Below are positions 53,160-64,000 of a stretch of 64,000 bases of DNA, piece by piece. Each line of letters opens with the position of its first letter. Position 1 is the first letter of the stretch. Origin of the DNA: Limnanthes douglasii subsp. nivea. Lineage: Eukaryota; Streptophyta; Magnoliopsida; Brassicales; Limnanthaceae. Under the pieces are notes generated by a model. The model searched no databases. It was not told the origin of the DNA and saw only the letters and a list, made by a program, of their open reading frames with translations. The stretch is taken from contig JAUPFV010000004.1 in assembly GCA_036936605.1 (NCBI GenBank), forward strand, positions 293,860,009-293,924,008, in the 5' to 3' direction. The translations under genes were made by a program, and so were the position numbers.

Positions 53160-55625
53160 CTCCACCATGGTCAATACTAGAAAAAGATCAAAACCTAAAG
53201 GAAAATGATCCTCCTTTGTCGAAAACATTAGACCCAAAGTAAAGATCAGCATGGGTTTCAATCGTACTAGCATGCTTAATGATGAACTTCTCATAATAAC
53301 CTGACCATGCCTCTCTCAAGGTTCCTGTGACACATCCCTTTCGCTAGAAACCAAATCGTTTGCTATCTCTTCTTGATCTCAGTCGATTTCAATCAAGAAC
53401 AATTTTCCAGTCACCATGCATAAGCATTCCTATTATCGTGCATGCGGGCCTTTCGCCCTCATCGAATTCAAAACAGGTTATTCTTCATAAATTGATTGAG
53501 AATACCTCATTCTCCACTCGCATCAGCATGCAGATTGACAATGATGAATAAGACCCATTAGAAACTGACTTTGGTACGCCTAATACTAAACTCGGTTGCT
53601 TACCTACTATTTTCTAGGCGACCATTGTCTCTTCCAAGCTGGCTGTCTATCATTAGGCCCATACGAATGTGGAAACATTAGTAGACTGAGCTCACCGATC
53701 TTTATTAGCATCCCTTGAACTGCCTTGAGCGTAGTTTTTACCAATCTTGTTATATCGGGTCCTAACCTTTGTTCACCGACAAAGAATAACTCTTACTCAG
53801 TTACCACCTTACCCCTTGAGTTATAACCCATTTCCTTCAATTCTAACAGTGCTCTCATCCAATATATCAAGCCCACTGTATAACCCATCTATTGTGGATC
53901 ATATTTTTAACCGCATATTCGTGCAGATAGATCTTTCCAAGCCCAAATCCAATACCATGCAACCTTACCCATCCTTAATCCACCAACCCACTACCGCTTT
54001 AATCCTACTCAACCCACATCTCTGTGCTTTATGCATTCCCTTTTATTCATAGCTCAGCCATCTCCTCTGTTGTAGACTTACAAACCTTATTTGGCCCCTT
54101 TCTAAGCCTTGGTATTGCATTGGTCCCAATATTTCCTTATCATTTCTCGCTTGAAATAGCCGAGGAAATATTTTATACCGTTTAAGAGGTAGGGGTGGAT
54201 ACACTACCACTCAAGCTTTTAAAACTATGCGTAGTTACAACATTCCGTGTATCTGCTACCGTGATCACGCCTAGCAAGTTTTACAATAACCATCTTGCCG
54301 GATCCTTAGCCCCTCATCTTGTTCCAATGTAAACTAGTTCTATTCGTAGAAACTTACCACCGACCACCCCAATCCAATTATCCCAAATTTAGGAAAGTAT
54401 TGTAGTGGTCCCCTGGGACAACATATCCACAATGATGGTGGAAAAAGTTCAATCATTGTAAGTTGAAGATGGAGTCTTTATTATCCAACCTGAAGCTATC
54501 AACGGTAATAAATTGGGATGGCTAAGTGCCTATCAGGATATTTTGTCGGAGAGAAGATAACTTCATATCATGTTCAAGTCATAACTGTTAGAATAGAGGG
54601 TCTCCATGGGCTTTAATAGTGCAAAACTATGATTCCTAGTCAGTTTTATTTCATTTTTTCCACCACTGATAATGTTACCGCGATTCATCAGTTGATGCTA
54701 TGGTTTTTTAGTAGCAAATCCATTATTATCAAAGCGTTGGAGCCAATAGTCTTCATTTGCAATGGTCCCCTAAAGTTGATTCCTCTATGGGTTAAAGTCA
54801 ATGGGCTATCTCATTAAATCTGGTAAAAAAGAGGTCTTAACATTCTATGTTGCTACCTAAGATCTCTCATATATTTCGATGCACATATCTTCAATCGTGT
54901 CCACTTGAACTTCGCACAAAGTTGCATTAAGATCAATATCATAGCTGAATTCTTAGATATCTTAGGGATCAAATGTATGCGAAAGCCAACCACGCTCCAT
55001 ATCAGATACCGAGGTATCCTACATATCTATAGTAAATGCTCCCCATTTGGCACCTGACCACTAACTGTGCCACACCCACTAATTCATTGGACTCGAACAA
55101 CATCAACCATCCCCCTCATCGCCCGGAAAATGAGCATATGATCAATGGAAACGGTTATCGTGAAAGTAAATTGTCTAGTGATAGTGACCCCCCTCTCCTA
55201 ACTATGAATCCCTGCTGCAAAGCATTGAAGAAGATTGTGCTGATACAAGATTGAGTTTGAGAGAAAACATGATGATAATATTTCTCAAAAAATTATCGAT
55301 GGTCTACCAACCTTCGGCCAGAACAACAACAAGGTCAGCTTAGATAAATTAGAGGATTACATGGTCCTTGACCAATAATTACTGTAAGTATTCTTCCTCT
55401 TATTCATCAATTGATCTCCACTTGGAACGTGCGTGGTCTAAACGACCCCATCCACCAAAATGATGTCTCTAATTATATCTTCTCAAATCACATAACCTTA
55501 ATTTATTTACTTTAAACTAAATTAAACGAAGATAAATTAATAGGATTATAGAAGCAATGCTTCCTTACTGACATTACAAATCTCATCACGATTATCACCC
55601 TCTATGAGCAATTTGTATTTCTTGG
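53160..55625 (+). pseudogene. Decayed plant LINE: ORF1 and start of ORF2
   Basis: Starts MVNTRKRSKPKGK at 53167, comparable to MVETRRSSSSRR of the LINE at 7-14 kb. DUF4283 traces: FSTTDNVTAIHQLMLWFFSS (54657) and LKLIPLWVKVNGLSH (54771), then VHLNFAQSCIKINII, aligned with the intact ORF1. ORF2 starts near 55410: STWNVRGLNDPIHQNDVSNY. The frame reaches HDYHPL-stop-AICISW, the counterpart of HDQHHLGRIWIAW, and is cut at that Trp codon by gypsy copy 2. Stops and shifts are everywhere. Confidence 0.8.
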
Positions 55626-56059
55626 TGGTGTGGATAATAATCGCCTGAGGGTAGGCTGGTAATTTCAGTTGGTGTTTTATGGTGGTGTGTGAGTGTTTTA
55701 AGTGTTTAGAGAGTAGAGAGATAATTAAGCAGCTAGGTAGCAGTTAATTTTCATTACCCATAGTTAGTGCAGGTGGTTGGGTATTTATAGTGTGATGTTT
55801 GGGCCCTTATGGGCTTTCGGGTCATGTTTAATGGACCCGAGTCATGTTCAAAGACCCATGAGCTCTAAGTAGGAGAGCAAGCTGCTTAGTCAAGAAGTGT
55901 TTAGGTTTTTTAGTACTTTTATCATAGTTCGAATAGTCCTATGGTCATTGTGTTCGAAGTGATCTGTCCGGTCCATGTGATCTGTCCGATCTGTCCGGTC
56001 CGGAGGCTTTGGTGGTGATCTGTCCCTGTCCGGGGAGCATGCTGAATTCGGACTCATCA
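55626..56059 (-). repeat. 3' LTR of gypsy copy 2
   Basis: 434 bp, TGGTGTGG...ACTCATCA on plus, followed by the same polypurine tract (56060-56073). It has the same TATA box on minus (near 55796) as copy 1 and lacks part of the TGTTTAACGG-type repeats. Confidence 0.88.
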
Positions 56060-56212
56060 GGAGCCCCTTTTTTAGGTGTTTGAGCAAGTATTCTTGTCAG
56101 AGACTTGAAAAAAAGTCCGATGTTAGAAGTAGTTTTCAATCCGGACAGGTTTATGGGTTTACCCGGACAGATAAAGCTTCACGAATTCAAAACGGTTTTT
56201 GCCAGAGTTCGT

Positions 56213-56393
56213 GTGACACGTGTCACACTCTGATTGGTTGCTTTAGCCGTTTTTTCACCTTGAATTTCGAACCCACCTTCTTCGAAAAGCAACCTCTTTA
56301 ATTACAAATGATGACATCAGCGCTGTCTTTTAATCATTGCCAAACTTTTCGAATTCTCCTAGGAATCAACTGCTTTTTCAGATTTACTATAAA
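56213..56393 (+). promoter_or_regulatory. Putative promoter of the antisense gene (copy 2)
   Basis: The 14 bp perfect palindrome GTGACACGTGTCAC (56213-56226) contains the G-box CACGTG; ATTGG is at 56233-56237 and TATAAA at 56388-56393, 101 bp before the ATG at 56494. Confidence 0.6.
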
Positions 56394-56493
56394 TTCAGAC
56401 TCACTTTCTACTGTTTTACTATCTCTTTCATACTTACTCTGCATATTTACTTAGAGCTTTCTCTCTCTAAAGCAAAGATTTTCTTGGTAGTTT

Positions 56494-59400
56494 ATGTTTA
56501 CAGCAAGGACTGCATTGATCAAAGGCGGGTGGCTCAACCTTTCTGAGTTGGAGAAGGCACAAAAAGTTGAGAAGGAGAGACGAATCGCAGCTGGGTTACC
56601 CACCTCGCCTGTCGAAAGACCAATCTCCTCTGCTACAGAGTCAGATCGAGGCTCATCCTCTTCCAAAGGTAATAAGCCCAAAAAACTATTTCAATCCACT
56701 CTCTCCCCCATAGTCTCTGGTTCCTCAGTTCAGGAGTCAGTGCCTACTGTCGAGCCAGGAGTTACAGTCACAAGTTTTAGGAAACCTTCTCCTTTCCTTG
56801 CAATGGGATCAGACACAGAGCACTCTCCGGAGAAACTAGTTGTTAAGAGGACAAGCCGGCTGGTTAAGGGGCAAGCCTCCAAGAACACTCCCTCAAAATC
56901 GGGGGCAAAAAATAGTAGCTCTGGGTCTGGAGTGCTCATCAGAGCTCCCCGGGAAAGGCCATCCGGTCCGGAGGCTAGCAGCCCAGCACTCCAAAGAGAG
57001 ACTTCTGCCTCAGAGCCCCAGCCTGAGAGTAGAAGTCAAGAAAACCCAGAAAAATAGCAGTCCGGAGGCCATGCTGAGCCAAGTTTAAATTCTCCCCGGG
57101 CAACTGCCACTGATATTCCTCCTACGATCATGGAGGAAAGAATGAAGGATTCTGTTGAAGAAGTCCCTTTTGAGTCTGAGCCATCCGGTCAGACTAGTAA
57201 CACTGCTGCTGCCCAAAAAGATAAGGGCAAAGAAAAACTGTGCTTGAGGCATCCGGATCTGCCGGAGTGTCTCGAAGGGAAGGTAGGGCCTTGTTTTCAC
57301 AGGGTCGAACTTAAATATCTCTTGGCCTTACAGAAGACCAAGTATGCTTTCATCCACACGGCTGAACTAGGTCGAATGCGCACAAAATGGGGGATTCCAG
57401 AAAATGTGAAGATAAGGATTCCCATAGATCCTGAAACTCCTATGGACTGCAAGCTAAATGAAATAGTCATCTTCACAGAGCTATTTAACTGGGGACTCAG
57501 ATTCCCATTGGACCCAGAGATCGTCAGATATTTTCATCTGGTCAAACTCTGTCCGAGCCAGCTGAGCCCCAATGGTTGGTATACTCTGATGTCATGCATC
57601 ATGGCATCAAGGCTGTCCGGGATCCCTCTTCTTATGGAAGAATTTGCAGCAGTGGCCAATATTTGCAAACATCACCAATTCCCCTTCTACCACTTCAATA
57701 TGGGGAATGATCTCAAAGCTGTTGATGATCTGTTGGAGTCTGAGAGCAAATGGAGGAGCCAGTTTTTGTTTGTCAGTGGAGCTTGGGAAAACGGACAGAA
57801 GATTAAGTCCGGAGTGAACCCAAGCCTCCCCAGAAGCAGGTGGAGGAGTGACCGTAAGTTTCCCACTTTAAATCTTTGTCTACTTTTTCCTTCTTATAGC
57901 TGGTTTAAAATTAATTGATCTTTCTTTTGTCTTAACAGAACTGCCTAAGGAGTACGGTGATTACTTGAAGGCCGGAAAGGTCACTTGTGGCAAAATCAAT
58001 GTCTGGGCCGCAGAGAACTGGGGGAACCGATTCCACAATGCCTTCACGAGTGGAAATCTGGCAAGGTCTCACCTGTGAAACACCACAGGTCGGAGAGACT
58101 TAACTTGGGAGGAGCTCACCACCCAATCTTCCCCGGATACAGTGCTTAAAAGGAGCCATGAAGCAGATGGGACACTCTTCCTGCCCGGCCGGGCCAAAGC
58201 CCCAAGGAAAATGAAGGGCAAGAAGAAGGGGAAGAAGATGGTGAGAGATGCTAATCCTGCTGATGCTAATCCTGCTGATGCTGAGAAGGATGCTCCAACA
58301 GACCCGGAGGGGCCGGCTTAGAGCCAAATTGATGCTGCTCTTTTGCAGGTTGTGGAGCAAGAGACTGAAAGGCAGGAAGCAGACCTCCCAAAACCTCCAA
58401 GGGCCTCCAAGAGGAATCGCAAGCAGGAGAGTGAAGGAGCAGACCGGGCAGCCAAGAAGAAAAAGAATGCTAAAGGAGATGAGCTTGCTCTCCGGGATCC
58501 GGAGCCTTCTGCCCAGGCTGACCCTTCTGACCCAACACATGTTGAAGAGATCCCAAGGGACTTTCATACTGATGAAGTTGAGGGAGGAGAGCTTAACATT
58601 GATGAAGTTGACATCACCGGTCTTAGTGACCTTGGTGAATACTTCCTCAACCTCCCCAGAGACGACTTCGCAGGGCCTTACATTCCTCCGAGTAGCTCTA
58701 ACACCGTCAACTTCAATGATAAGACTTTCATTGTCTCTAGTGAAAAGGACAACATAGCCCAATCCTTGTTAAGCAACGTGCAGCCGGTACTTACACTGGA
58801 GAGACAAGTTCGGAGTCAAGCAGACACCATCAAAGACCTTAAGTCTGAGAAGGAAAAGCTGTCCGAAGACCTTTGCACTGCTACTGCCAATGCTGACATG
58901 CTAAAGGAAGCAAATGAGGAGTTGAAGAAGAGCCGGGAGGAAAGCGACACAAAAGTTGCTGCTCTAGAGGAAACCATCAGAGACCTCCGGGAAAAGTTGT
59001 CCGGAGTGGAGAAAGACCTTACTGCCTCAAAAGAAGAGACCAAGATGAAGGAAAAAGTCATCACCAACTTAACTACTGATAAGATTTCCCTTGAGAATGC
59101 AACGTCCAAGGCTACCGAAGAGAAAAATACGTTGCTAAGGGATCAAGAGGCTACGATCCAGGCCAAGATCAATGCCTATGCCAGCCAGATGATCAAGAGC
59201 GAAGAGCTACTGCTTGAGAAGGTGAGGTCTGACATGGTTCTACTCTTCCATGAAAAGTTTCCACAGAAGAATCTAGGGGACTTGTGGCTTTATGTTGAGC
59301 CCGAAGACCTCCCATACCACACGATGGCTGAAGGTGACAGGTATGGCTACTCTAGTGGCTCCTCGGATGATGAGGAACATACTGGGGAGAGCCCAGATGA

Positions 59401-59503
59401 CAAAAAAGACGATCCCAAAGGCAAGAAGGTAGATGAAGGGAAGGATGACCCTAAGGGTAAGAAGGTAATCGAAGGTGAGCCATCCTCAAAGGCTCAACCT
59501 TAA
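56494..59503 (+). pseudogene. Antisense gene (aORF) of gypsy copy 2
   Basis: Starts MFTARTALIKGGWLNLSE at 56494. It has the same layout as copy 1: Ser/Lys-rich N-terminus, gypsy-type transposon domain (FNWGLRFPLDPEIVRYF, LSPNGWYTLMSCIMASRLSG), an 85 bp intron (57854-57938), a Lys-rich linker, a coiled coil and an acidic tail. Three stops: TAG at 57055-57057, TGA for Trp at 58076-58078 and TAG for Gln at 58319-58321. The 15 bp GATGCTAATCCTGCT is tandemly doubled near 58246-58275, adding DANPA. The last open part is 58343-59503. Without splicing, the frame would also end inside the intron. Confidence 0.82.
57854..57938 (+). other. Intron of the antisense gene (copy 2)
   Basis: GTAAGTTT donor and TTTTGTCTTAACAG acceptor, 85 bp. 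Not a multiple of three, and an in-frame stop occurs at 57916-57918, so the protein needs splicing. Exons join in the same phase as in copy 1 (GAC C|AA CTG). Confidence 0.8.
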
Positions 59504-59995
59504 CTCATGATCCACTTAGTTTATTTTTAATTCGGACTAAAGTCCTTGGAAGGCCAAGGCACTCTTTTTGTAATGGTGTCCGGAATTTGACCGGACAGGT
59601 TTTTTGTGTTCTACTTTGAATGTTTAAAAGTCCTTGGAGGGCCAAGGCAAGTTTAAGTTATTTCCTTCAATGAATATCTCTGTTTTGTACAACCATCATC
59701 TTCTTTCATTGTTCATTTTAATTTTTATAGCCAGAGTTTAAGTAGCCTTTAGTTGTTGCATTGTGAGAGTGTTTAAGTTCTCCGGCTAGAATTTAAATAG
59801 CCCTTAGAAATTTCAATCCGGATAGTATGACAAGGGACAAAACTTAAAAAACACTTAGAAAATTTTTAAGAAGGCATCAAATTTTATTTAACAGCCCGGA
59901 CACCTCATTAAAACCTCTCCGTGCCACCGGGGAGGAAATAGTATGCCCCCAAATATTTACATGGATGTTTAAACAAGTAAATATTTACACAAGTG
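59504..59995. other. Space between antisense gene and integrase (copy 2)
   Basis: Holds the two CCTTGG/CCAAGG hairpins at 59544-59559 (loop AAGG) and 59632-59647 (loop AGGG). No ORF. Confidence 0.7.
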
Positions 59996-61509
59996 TTATT
60001 CCAAGTACATCCGGAGATGCTCAATATTCCAAGGGTGAGTTAGAACTCTGCCATCTTTGCCTTCCAACCAGTAAGTTCCAGGCTTAATTATTTCAACAAC
60101 TATATACGGACACTCCCAAGTTGGGGCCAGCTTTCCGAAGAGCTTTTCTTTAGCGTGTAAGAAGACCTTCCTTAATACTTTGTCCCCTGGTTGGAAATCT
60201 CTTCTTTTGACTTTGGAAGCAAACTTGCTCCTCATCAAGCCTTGATAGTGTGCAAATCTAAGGTGAGCTTTAACTCGTCTTTCTTCTATCAAATCAAGTT
60301 GACCTCTGATTGCCATTTCATTAGCATGTTCGGAGAAGTTATGAACACGAAAAGAGGGGAGAGTTGCTTCTATGGGAGCTAATGCATCCATCCCATAGAC
60401 CATGGCAAAAGGTGATTCTTGTGTTGCATCCCCAGGTGTTGTCCGGTAGGCCCACAAGACCTCTTGTAAATAACTATGCCACTTTCCACAACCCCTTCCA
60501 AATTCTTCTTTAAACCGGACAATATAGTTCTATTGGCCACTTCAACTTGCCCATTTTCTTGTGGGTGGAAAGGTGAAGAAAAACAATGCTGTATACCTCT
60601 TGAGGCACAAAAGCTTTCCATTTCTCTATTTTCGAACTGTGGCCCGTTGTTTGTTGTTATTTTCTGTGGGACACCAAATCTGCAACATATGTTGGATAGA
60701 ATAAATTTTATAACAGCTTTCGATGTTGTCCCTGCTAGAGGAGTTGCTTCTATCCAATTCGAGAAGTAGTCAATAGCCACAATTATAGTTTTGCGCCCTC
60801 CGGACGCCACGGGGAGAGGCCCTACTAAGTCCAATCCCCATCGAGCAAAAGGAATAGGCTCAGAAATTGATTCTAAAGGAATGGCTGGTACATGAATTTC
60901 ATTGCTGTACCTCTGGCATGGGTCACATCTCCTTACCAACTCCTTAGCATCTTTCATGATTGATGGCCAATAATAACTAGAGAGTAAAACTCTTCTTGTC
61001 AAGGCTCTAAACCCACAATGGGCTGACCCCTCACCATCGTGCAATTCGGAGAGGACCATTTGTGATTCTTCATCCCCCAAATAGCGCAGAAGAGGTTTAC
61101 TGTAAGACTTCTTGTATAACACTTCTCTCAACATGGATCCATGGGTATGACTCCGTATATACAATGAGTCTGCTAGCTCATTTTCTGCCCGGGGAATGTG
61201 TTCATAGACAACACTTTTAAATTTAAGCGCTTCATTTTTTAGGAGGAATAAATATTTCACAAGTTGCTCTTTCTTAGCCTCTGATTGGCCTTGGGCATGG
61301 TGGATAATCAGTTGGGAGTCGTTTAGCAGCTTGACCCTCTTAGCCCCACAAATGTAGGCCAATTTTAACCCAGCTATAGCTGCTTCGTATTCGGACTCGT
61401 TATTAGATGCCCTAAAAGCAAAACAAATAGCCTGGCACATTTTGTCTCCATACGGGGAAGTTAAACATACTCATGCACCACATCCCATTGTGCTAGATCC
61501 ACCATCTGT
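59996..61509 (-). pseudogene. Gypsy copy 2 second RNase H and integrase
   Basis: Second RNase H: SNNESEYEAAIAGLKLAYIC and LNDSQLIIHHAQGQ, with stops at 61510-61512 and 61471-61473 upstream. About 180 bp of the linker present in copy 1 (about 47435-47612) is deleted, joining LADSL to REVLYKK. Integrase: RCDPCQRY, GLDLVGPLP, then TTNNGPQF where copy 1 has TTDNGPQF, so the second catalytic Asp is Asn; NGQVEVANRT is kept. A one-base deletion near 60487 shifts the frame before WAYRTTPGDATQE. The C-terminus ends at 59996. Confidence 0.85.
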
Positions 61510-63093
61510 TCAGACGACCCATACTTTATTATCTTTTATATCAGTAGCTTGCTCTGAATCCCTATCAGAGTGGAATTCGACCAGAAAATCAGCCACAGCT
61601 TGGGCTTTGACTGCTGTTCGGGGAGCAAAGTCTATGTCAAAGTCCCCCAACTCTACTGACCACTTAGTCATTCTGCTCGAAATGTCTGCTTTTTGAAGGA
61701 CATTCTTCAAGGGAAAAGAAGTCCGGACGATGATGGCATGAGCCTGGAAATAAGGCCTCATCTTCCTGGCTGCTATCACCAAGGCCAATGCTAACTTTTC
61801 AAGTTTTAAGTAACGCTTCTCTGCATCTATCAAGCTTTTGCTAATGTAGTATACTGGATGGGGATGTCCACCAACCTCTCTTACCAGCACAACACTGATG
61901 GCGCAACTTGACACTGCCAAATATAAAAAGAGAGTCTCCCCATCGACTGGCTTGAACAAGGTTTTGGGGGAGGACAGGTGTTTCTTGATCTCATTGAAAG
62001 CCTCATCACACTGCGGGGTCCAATCAAAGCCCTTTGCACCCTTCAAAGTTTGAAAGAAAGGAGCACACCTGTCCGAAGACCTTGAGATAAATCTGTTTAA
62101 GGCAGCTAATCTCCCCGTTAACCGATGTACTTCTTTGATGTTTCGAGGAGGTTCCATCTGGAAACGAGCATTCAGCTGGTCCGGATCGGGCTGTATTCCA
62201 TGCTCACTTATGACATAGCCTAGAAACTTCCCGGACTGCACTCCGAAGATATACTTTTCAGGGTTTAACTTTAAATTCATTTTTACCAAGTTGGCAAAAG
62301 TTTCTTGGAGATCGGACAAGTGCAACTGCTCATCCACACTTTTCACCATCATATCGTCAATGTATACTTCCATATTTCTTCCAATTTGATCAGCAAATAC
62401 CTTGTTGACTAATCTCTGATAAGTAGCCCCAGCATTTTTCAAACCAAATGGCATCACCTTGTAGCAATGAAGCCCTCTGTCAGTTACAAATGTGGTATGC
62501 TCTTGATCCTTTGGATCCACTTAAATCTGATTGTATCCGGAGAAAGCATCCATAAAGGAAAGCAGCTTGTTCCCAGAGGTGGAGTCTACTAACTGATCGA
62601 TCCGGGGGACCGGATACAAGTCTTTTGGGCAAGGTCTATTGAGGTCTGTGAAGTCAATGCACATGCACCACTTGCCATTCTTCTTTTTCATCAGGACAGG
62701 ATTGGAAGTCCACAAAGGGTATTGAGACTCCTTGATGTGCCCCATCTTTGTGAGCCTGTCAACCTCTTGCACAATGACATCAGCCTTTTCTTTGGAAAAA
62801 GCTCTTCTTTTTTGAACCACTGGAGCTACATCTCTCCGGACAGATAGGTGGTGTGAAATTACTTCTCATGGAACTCCAGTAACATCAGCATTACACCAAG
62901 CAAAGACATGCTGATGGTTCTTCAAAAACTTTAACATTTGATCCTTCAAAACAGGGGGCATTTTAAACCATATCTTGACACATTTTCCATCTTCCAACCA
63001 GTGCGTTTCTACCTCTTCAACCGGTATCAACACTCCGGGGGTCTCTCTGGGGTCATCAATTTCACCCTCACCCCCAGAAAGGCCCTCAAACTG
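61510..63093 (-). pseudogene. Gypsy copy 2 reverse transcriptase and first RNase H-like domain
   Basis: MCIDFTDLNRPCPKDLYP, SFMDAFSGYNQI, FGLKNAGATYQR and YIDDMMVKS are all readable. Stops: TGA at 62866-62868 (TCA in copy 1) and TAA at 62521-62523 (CAA in copy 1). The first RNase H-like part (LYLAVSSCAISVVLVREV, YYISKSLIDAEKRYLKLEK) is intact. Confidence 0.87.
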
Positions 63094-63578
63094 CTATTGT
63101 TCATCAATACGGACTGCCCCCAGCGTTCGAGGAGCCAAGGCAGTGGCATAACATTCTCTTGCAATCTTTTGGCTGGTCCGGACAACTCCAACCTGCCCCT
63201 GAACAGCATACTTCAAGCACTGGTGGACTGTTGAAGCCACTACATGCATCCTAGAGAGCCAAGACCTCCCTATAATAGCAATATAGCAAGTGGGACAATC
63301 CACCACAATAAAGAGTATTCTGACCATTTTCTTGAAAGGGCCCTTGCCCAATAACACCTCTTCTTCGAACTCCCCGATCACATCTGCTGAGCTGCCTGTG
63401 AAGCCCACGATTGACCTGTCCGAATTCTGAATTACAGCTGGATTTTTCATTTTCTTGTAAGTGGTTAGGAAAAGGATATTGGCTGAGCTTCCAATGTCCA
63501 CCAAGATTCGTCTTATGTCATTGCCCCCTGTAGATGCTCCTATGACAACAGCATCCTCATGAGGGCCAGCAATGTTTC
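63094..63578 (-). pseudogene. Gypsy copy 2 protease
   Basis: Active-site region VDIGSSANILF: D-I-G, where copy 1 has D-T-A, so each copy lost a different residue of the D-T-G-type triad. AIIGRSWLSRMHVVASTVHQ follows. It ends at the shared UAG (63094-63096). A one-base deletion near 63579 separates it from gag. Confidence 0.8.
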
Positions 63579-64000
63579 TTAAATGTCCTCATCAAACACA
63601 ATGAAGGGAAATGAGTTTGGTGACTGATAAGATGTCATGCCTCCTTCTAGCTGGGAGGCCAAAGTATGAACATGCCTCTTCCTTGAAGAAGCAGTAGGAG
63701 CTGTCATAGTGTCCCCTCCGAAAATTGTAAGCGACTCGAAAAACTTAATAAGCCCGGAGACCGACCTAGAACATTCCTCTATGGCACCCACTCGGTTCCG
63801 AGTTGGATCAGGATCCAAGTATTCAGATTCCACGTCAAACCTTTCAACTATCACCATGGCTCCCTCCGGAGCAGCATTACTTGGACCAACCCGGTGAGTG
63901 TTGTCAGGCCTGTTGCCTCCTCTTCTTTTAACGTAAGCTCCCAGCTTCCCCCTTTCAATCAAGTTTTGAACTTCTTGCTTCAATGCTATGTAGTCTTCAA
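63579..64000 (-). pseudogene. Gypsy copy 2 gag C-terminus (window edge)
   Basis: LIERGKLGAYVKRRGGNRPD through EECSRSVSGLIKFFESLTIF and on toward protease without the stop seen in copy 1. The N-terminal part is beyond the window. Confidence 0.82.

Larger units (their letters stand above)
55626..64000 (-). mobile_element. Tat-lineage Ty3/gypsy retrotransposon, copy 2 (partial, runs off the window)
   Basis: Same family and orientation as copy 1. The 3' LTR is 55626-56059; antisense gene, integrase, RNase H, RT, protease and part of gag follow; the 5' LTR is beyond the window. CTTGG (55621-55625) is the candidate left TSD. It has more lesions than copy 1, including a lost integrase Asp and a ~180 bp deletion. 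Confidence 0.9.

Overview
The window looks like repeat-dense, AT-rich nuclear DNA from a flowering plant, most likely a eudicot. The basis is plant-type LINE, Ty1/copia and Ty3/gypsy (Tat-lineage) retrotransposons, tRNA-Met primer sites, GT-AG introns and a Ulp1/DUF1985-type gene of the kind carried by plant transposons. I cannot name the species. I found no complete host gene, tRNA, rRNA or CRISPR array.

Layout. (1) 0.1-6.2 kb, minus strand: a decayed multi-exon Ulp1-type (C48) protease gene whose catalytic Cys is Gly and whose His box is followed by a stop. A short motif, TTGCTAGATAC, is scattered through its introns. (2) 7.1-14.35 kb, minus: a nearly intact, full-length LINE with target-site duplication and two frameshifts, both in G/C homopolymers. 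It sits in a ~710 bp repeat whose uninterrupted paralogue lies at 17.3-18.1 kb. (3) 18.2-19.5 kb, minus: a truncated LTR-retroelement (LTR + PBS + gag) between two 72 bp direct repeats. (4) 19.8-24.45 kb: AT-rich DNA with degenerate tandem repeats. (5) 24.455-29.467 kb, plus: a complete but mutated Ty1/copia element with LTRs, PBS, polypurine tract and 5 bp TSD. (6) 29.5-35 kb: non-coding DNA with a foldback MITE, two tandem duplications and LTR remnants. (7) 35.2-40.35 kb, plus: a heavily decayed copia element of another family, carrying in its gag a reversed solo LTR related to the copia element of (5). (8) 41.913-52.195 kb: a complete Tat-lineage gypsy element (gag-pol on minus) with TSD. 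(9) 53.16-55.625 kb, plus: a decayed second LINE. (10) 55.626-64.0 kb: a second copy of the same gypsy family, inserted in that LINE and cut by the window end.

Most interesting system. In both gypsy copies the space between integrase and 3' LTR holds a large gene on the opposite strand. It has a putative-gypsy-transposon domain followed by a long coiled coil. Upstream of it, both copies keep a palindromic G-box, a CCAAT box and a TATA box. Both also keep a short GT-AG intron. In copy 2 the unspliced intron carries a stop, so splicing would be needed. Two CCTTGG/CCAAGG hairpins lie between this gene and the converging pol genes in both copies. Antisense ORFs at this place are known in Grande/Retand-type elements; the conserved promoter, intron and hairpins make this look like a separate transcription unit. 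In addition, both copies have the same UAG between protease and reverse transcriptase in a CAA-UAG-CAG context resembling viral readthrough sites, while their other stops are private to one copy.

All domain assignments come from reading motifs by eye; no database search was run.
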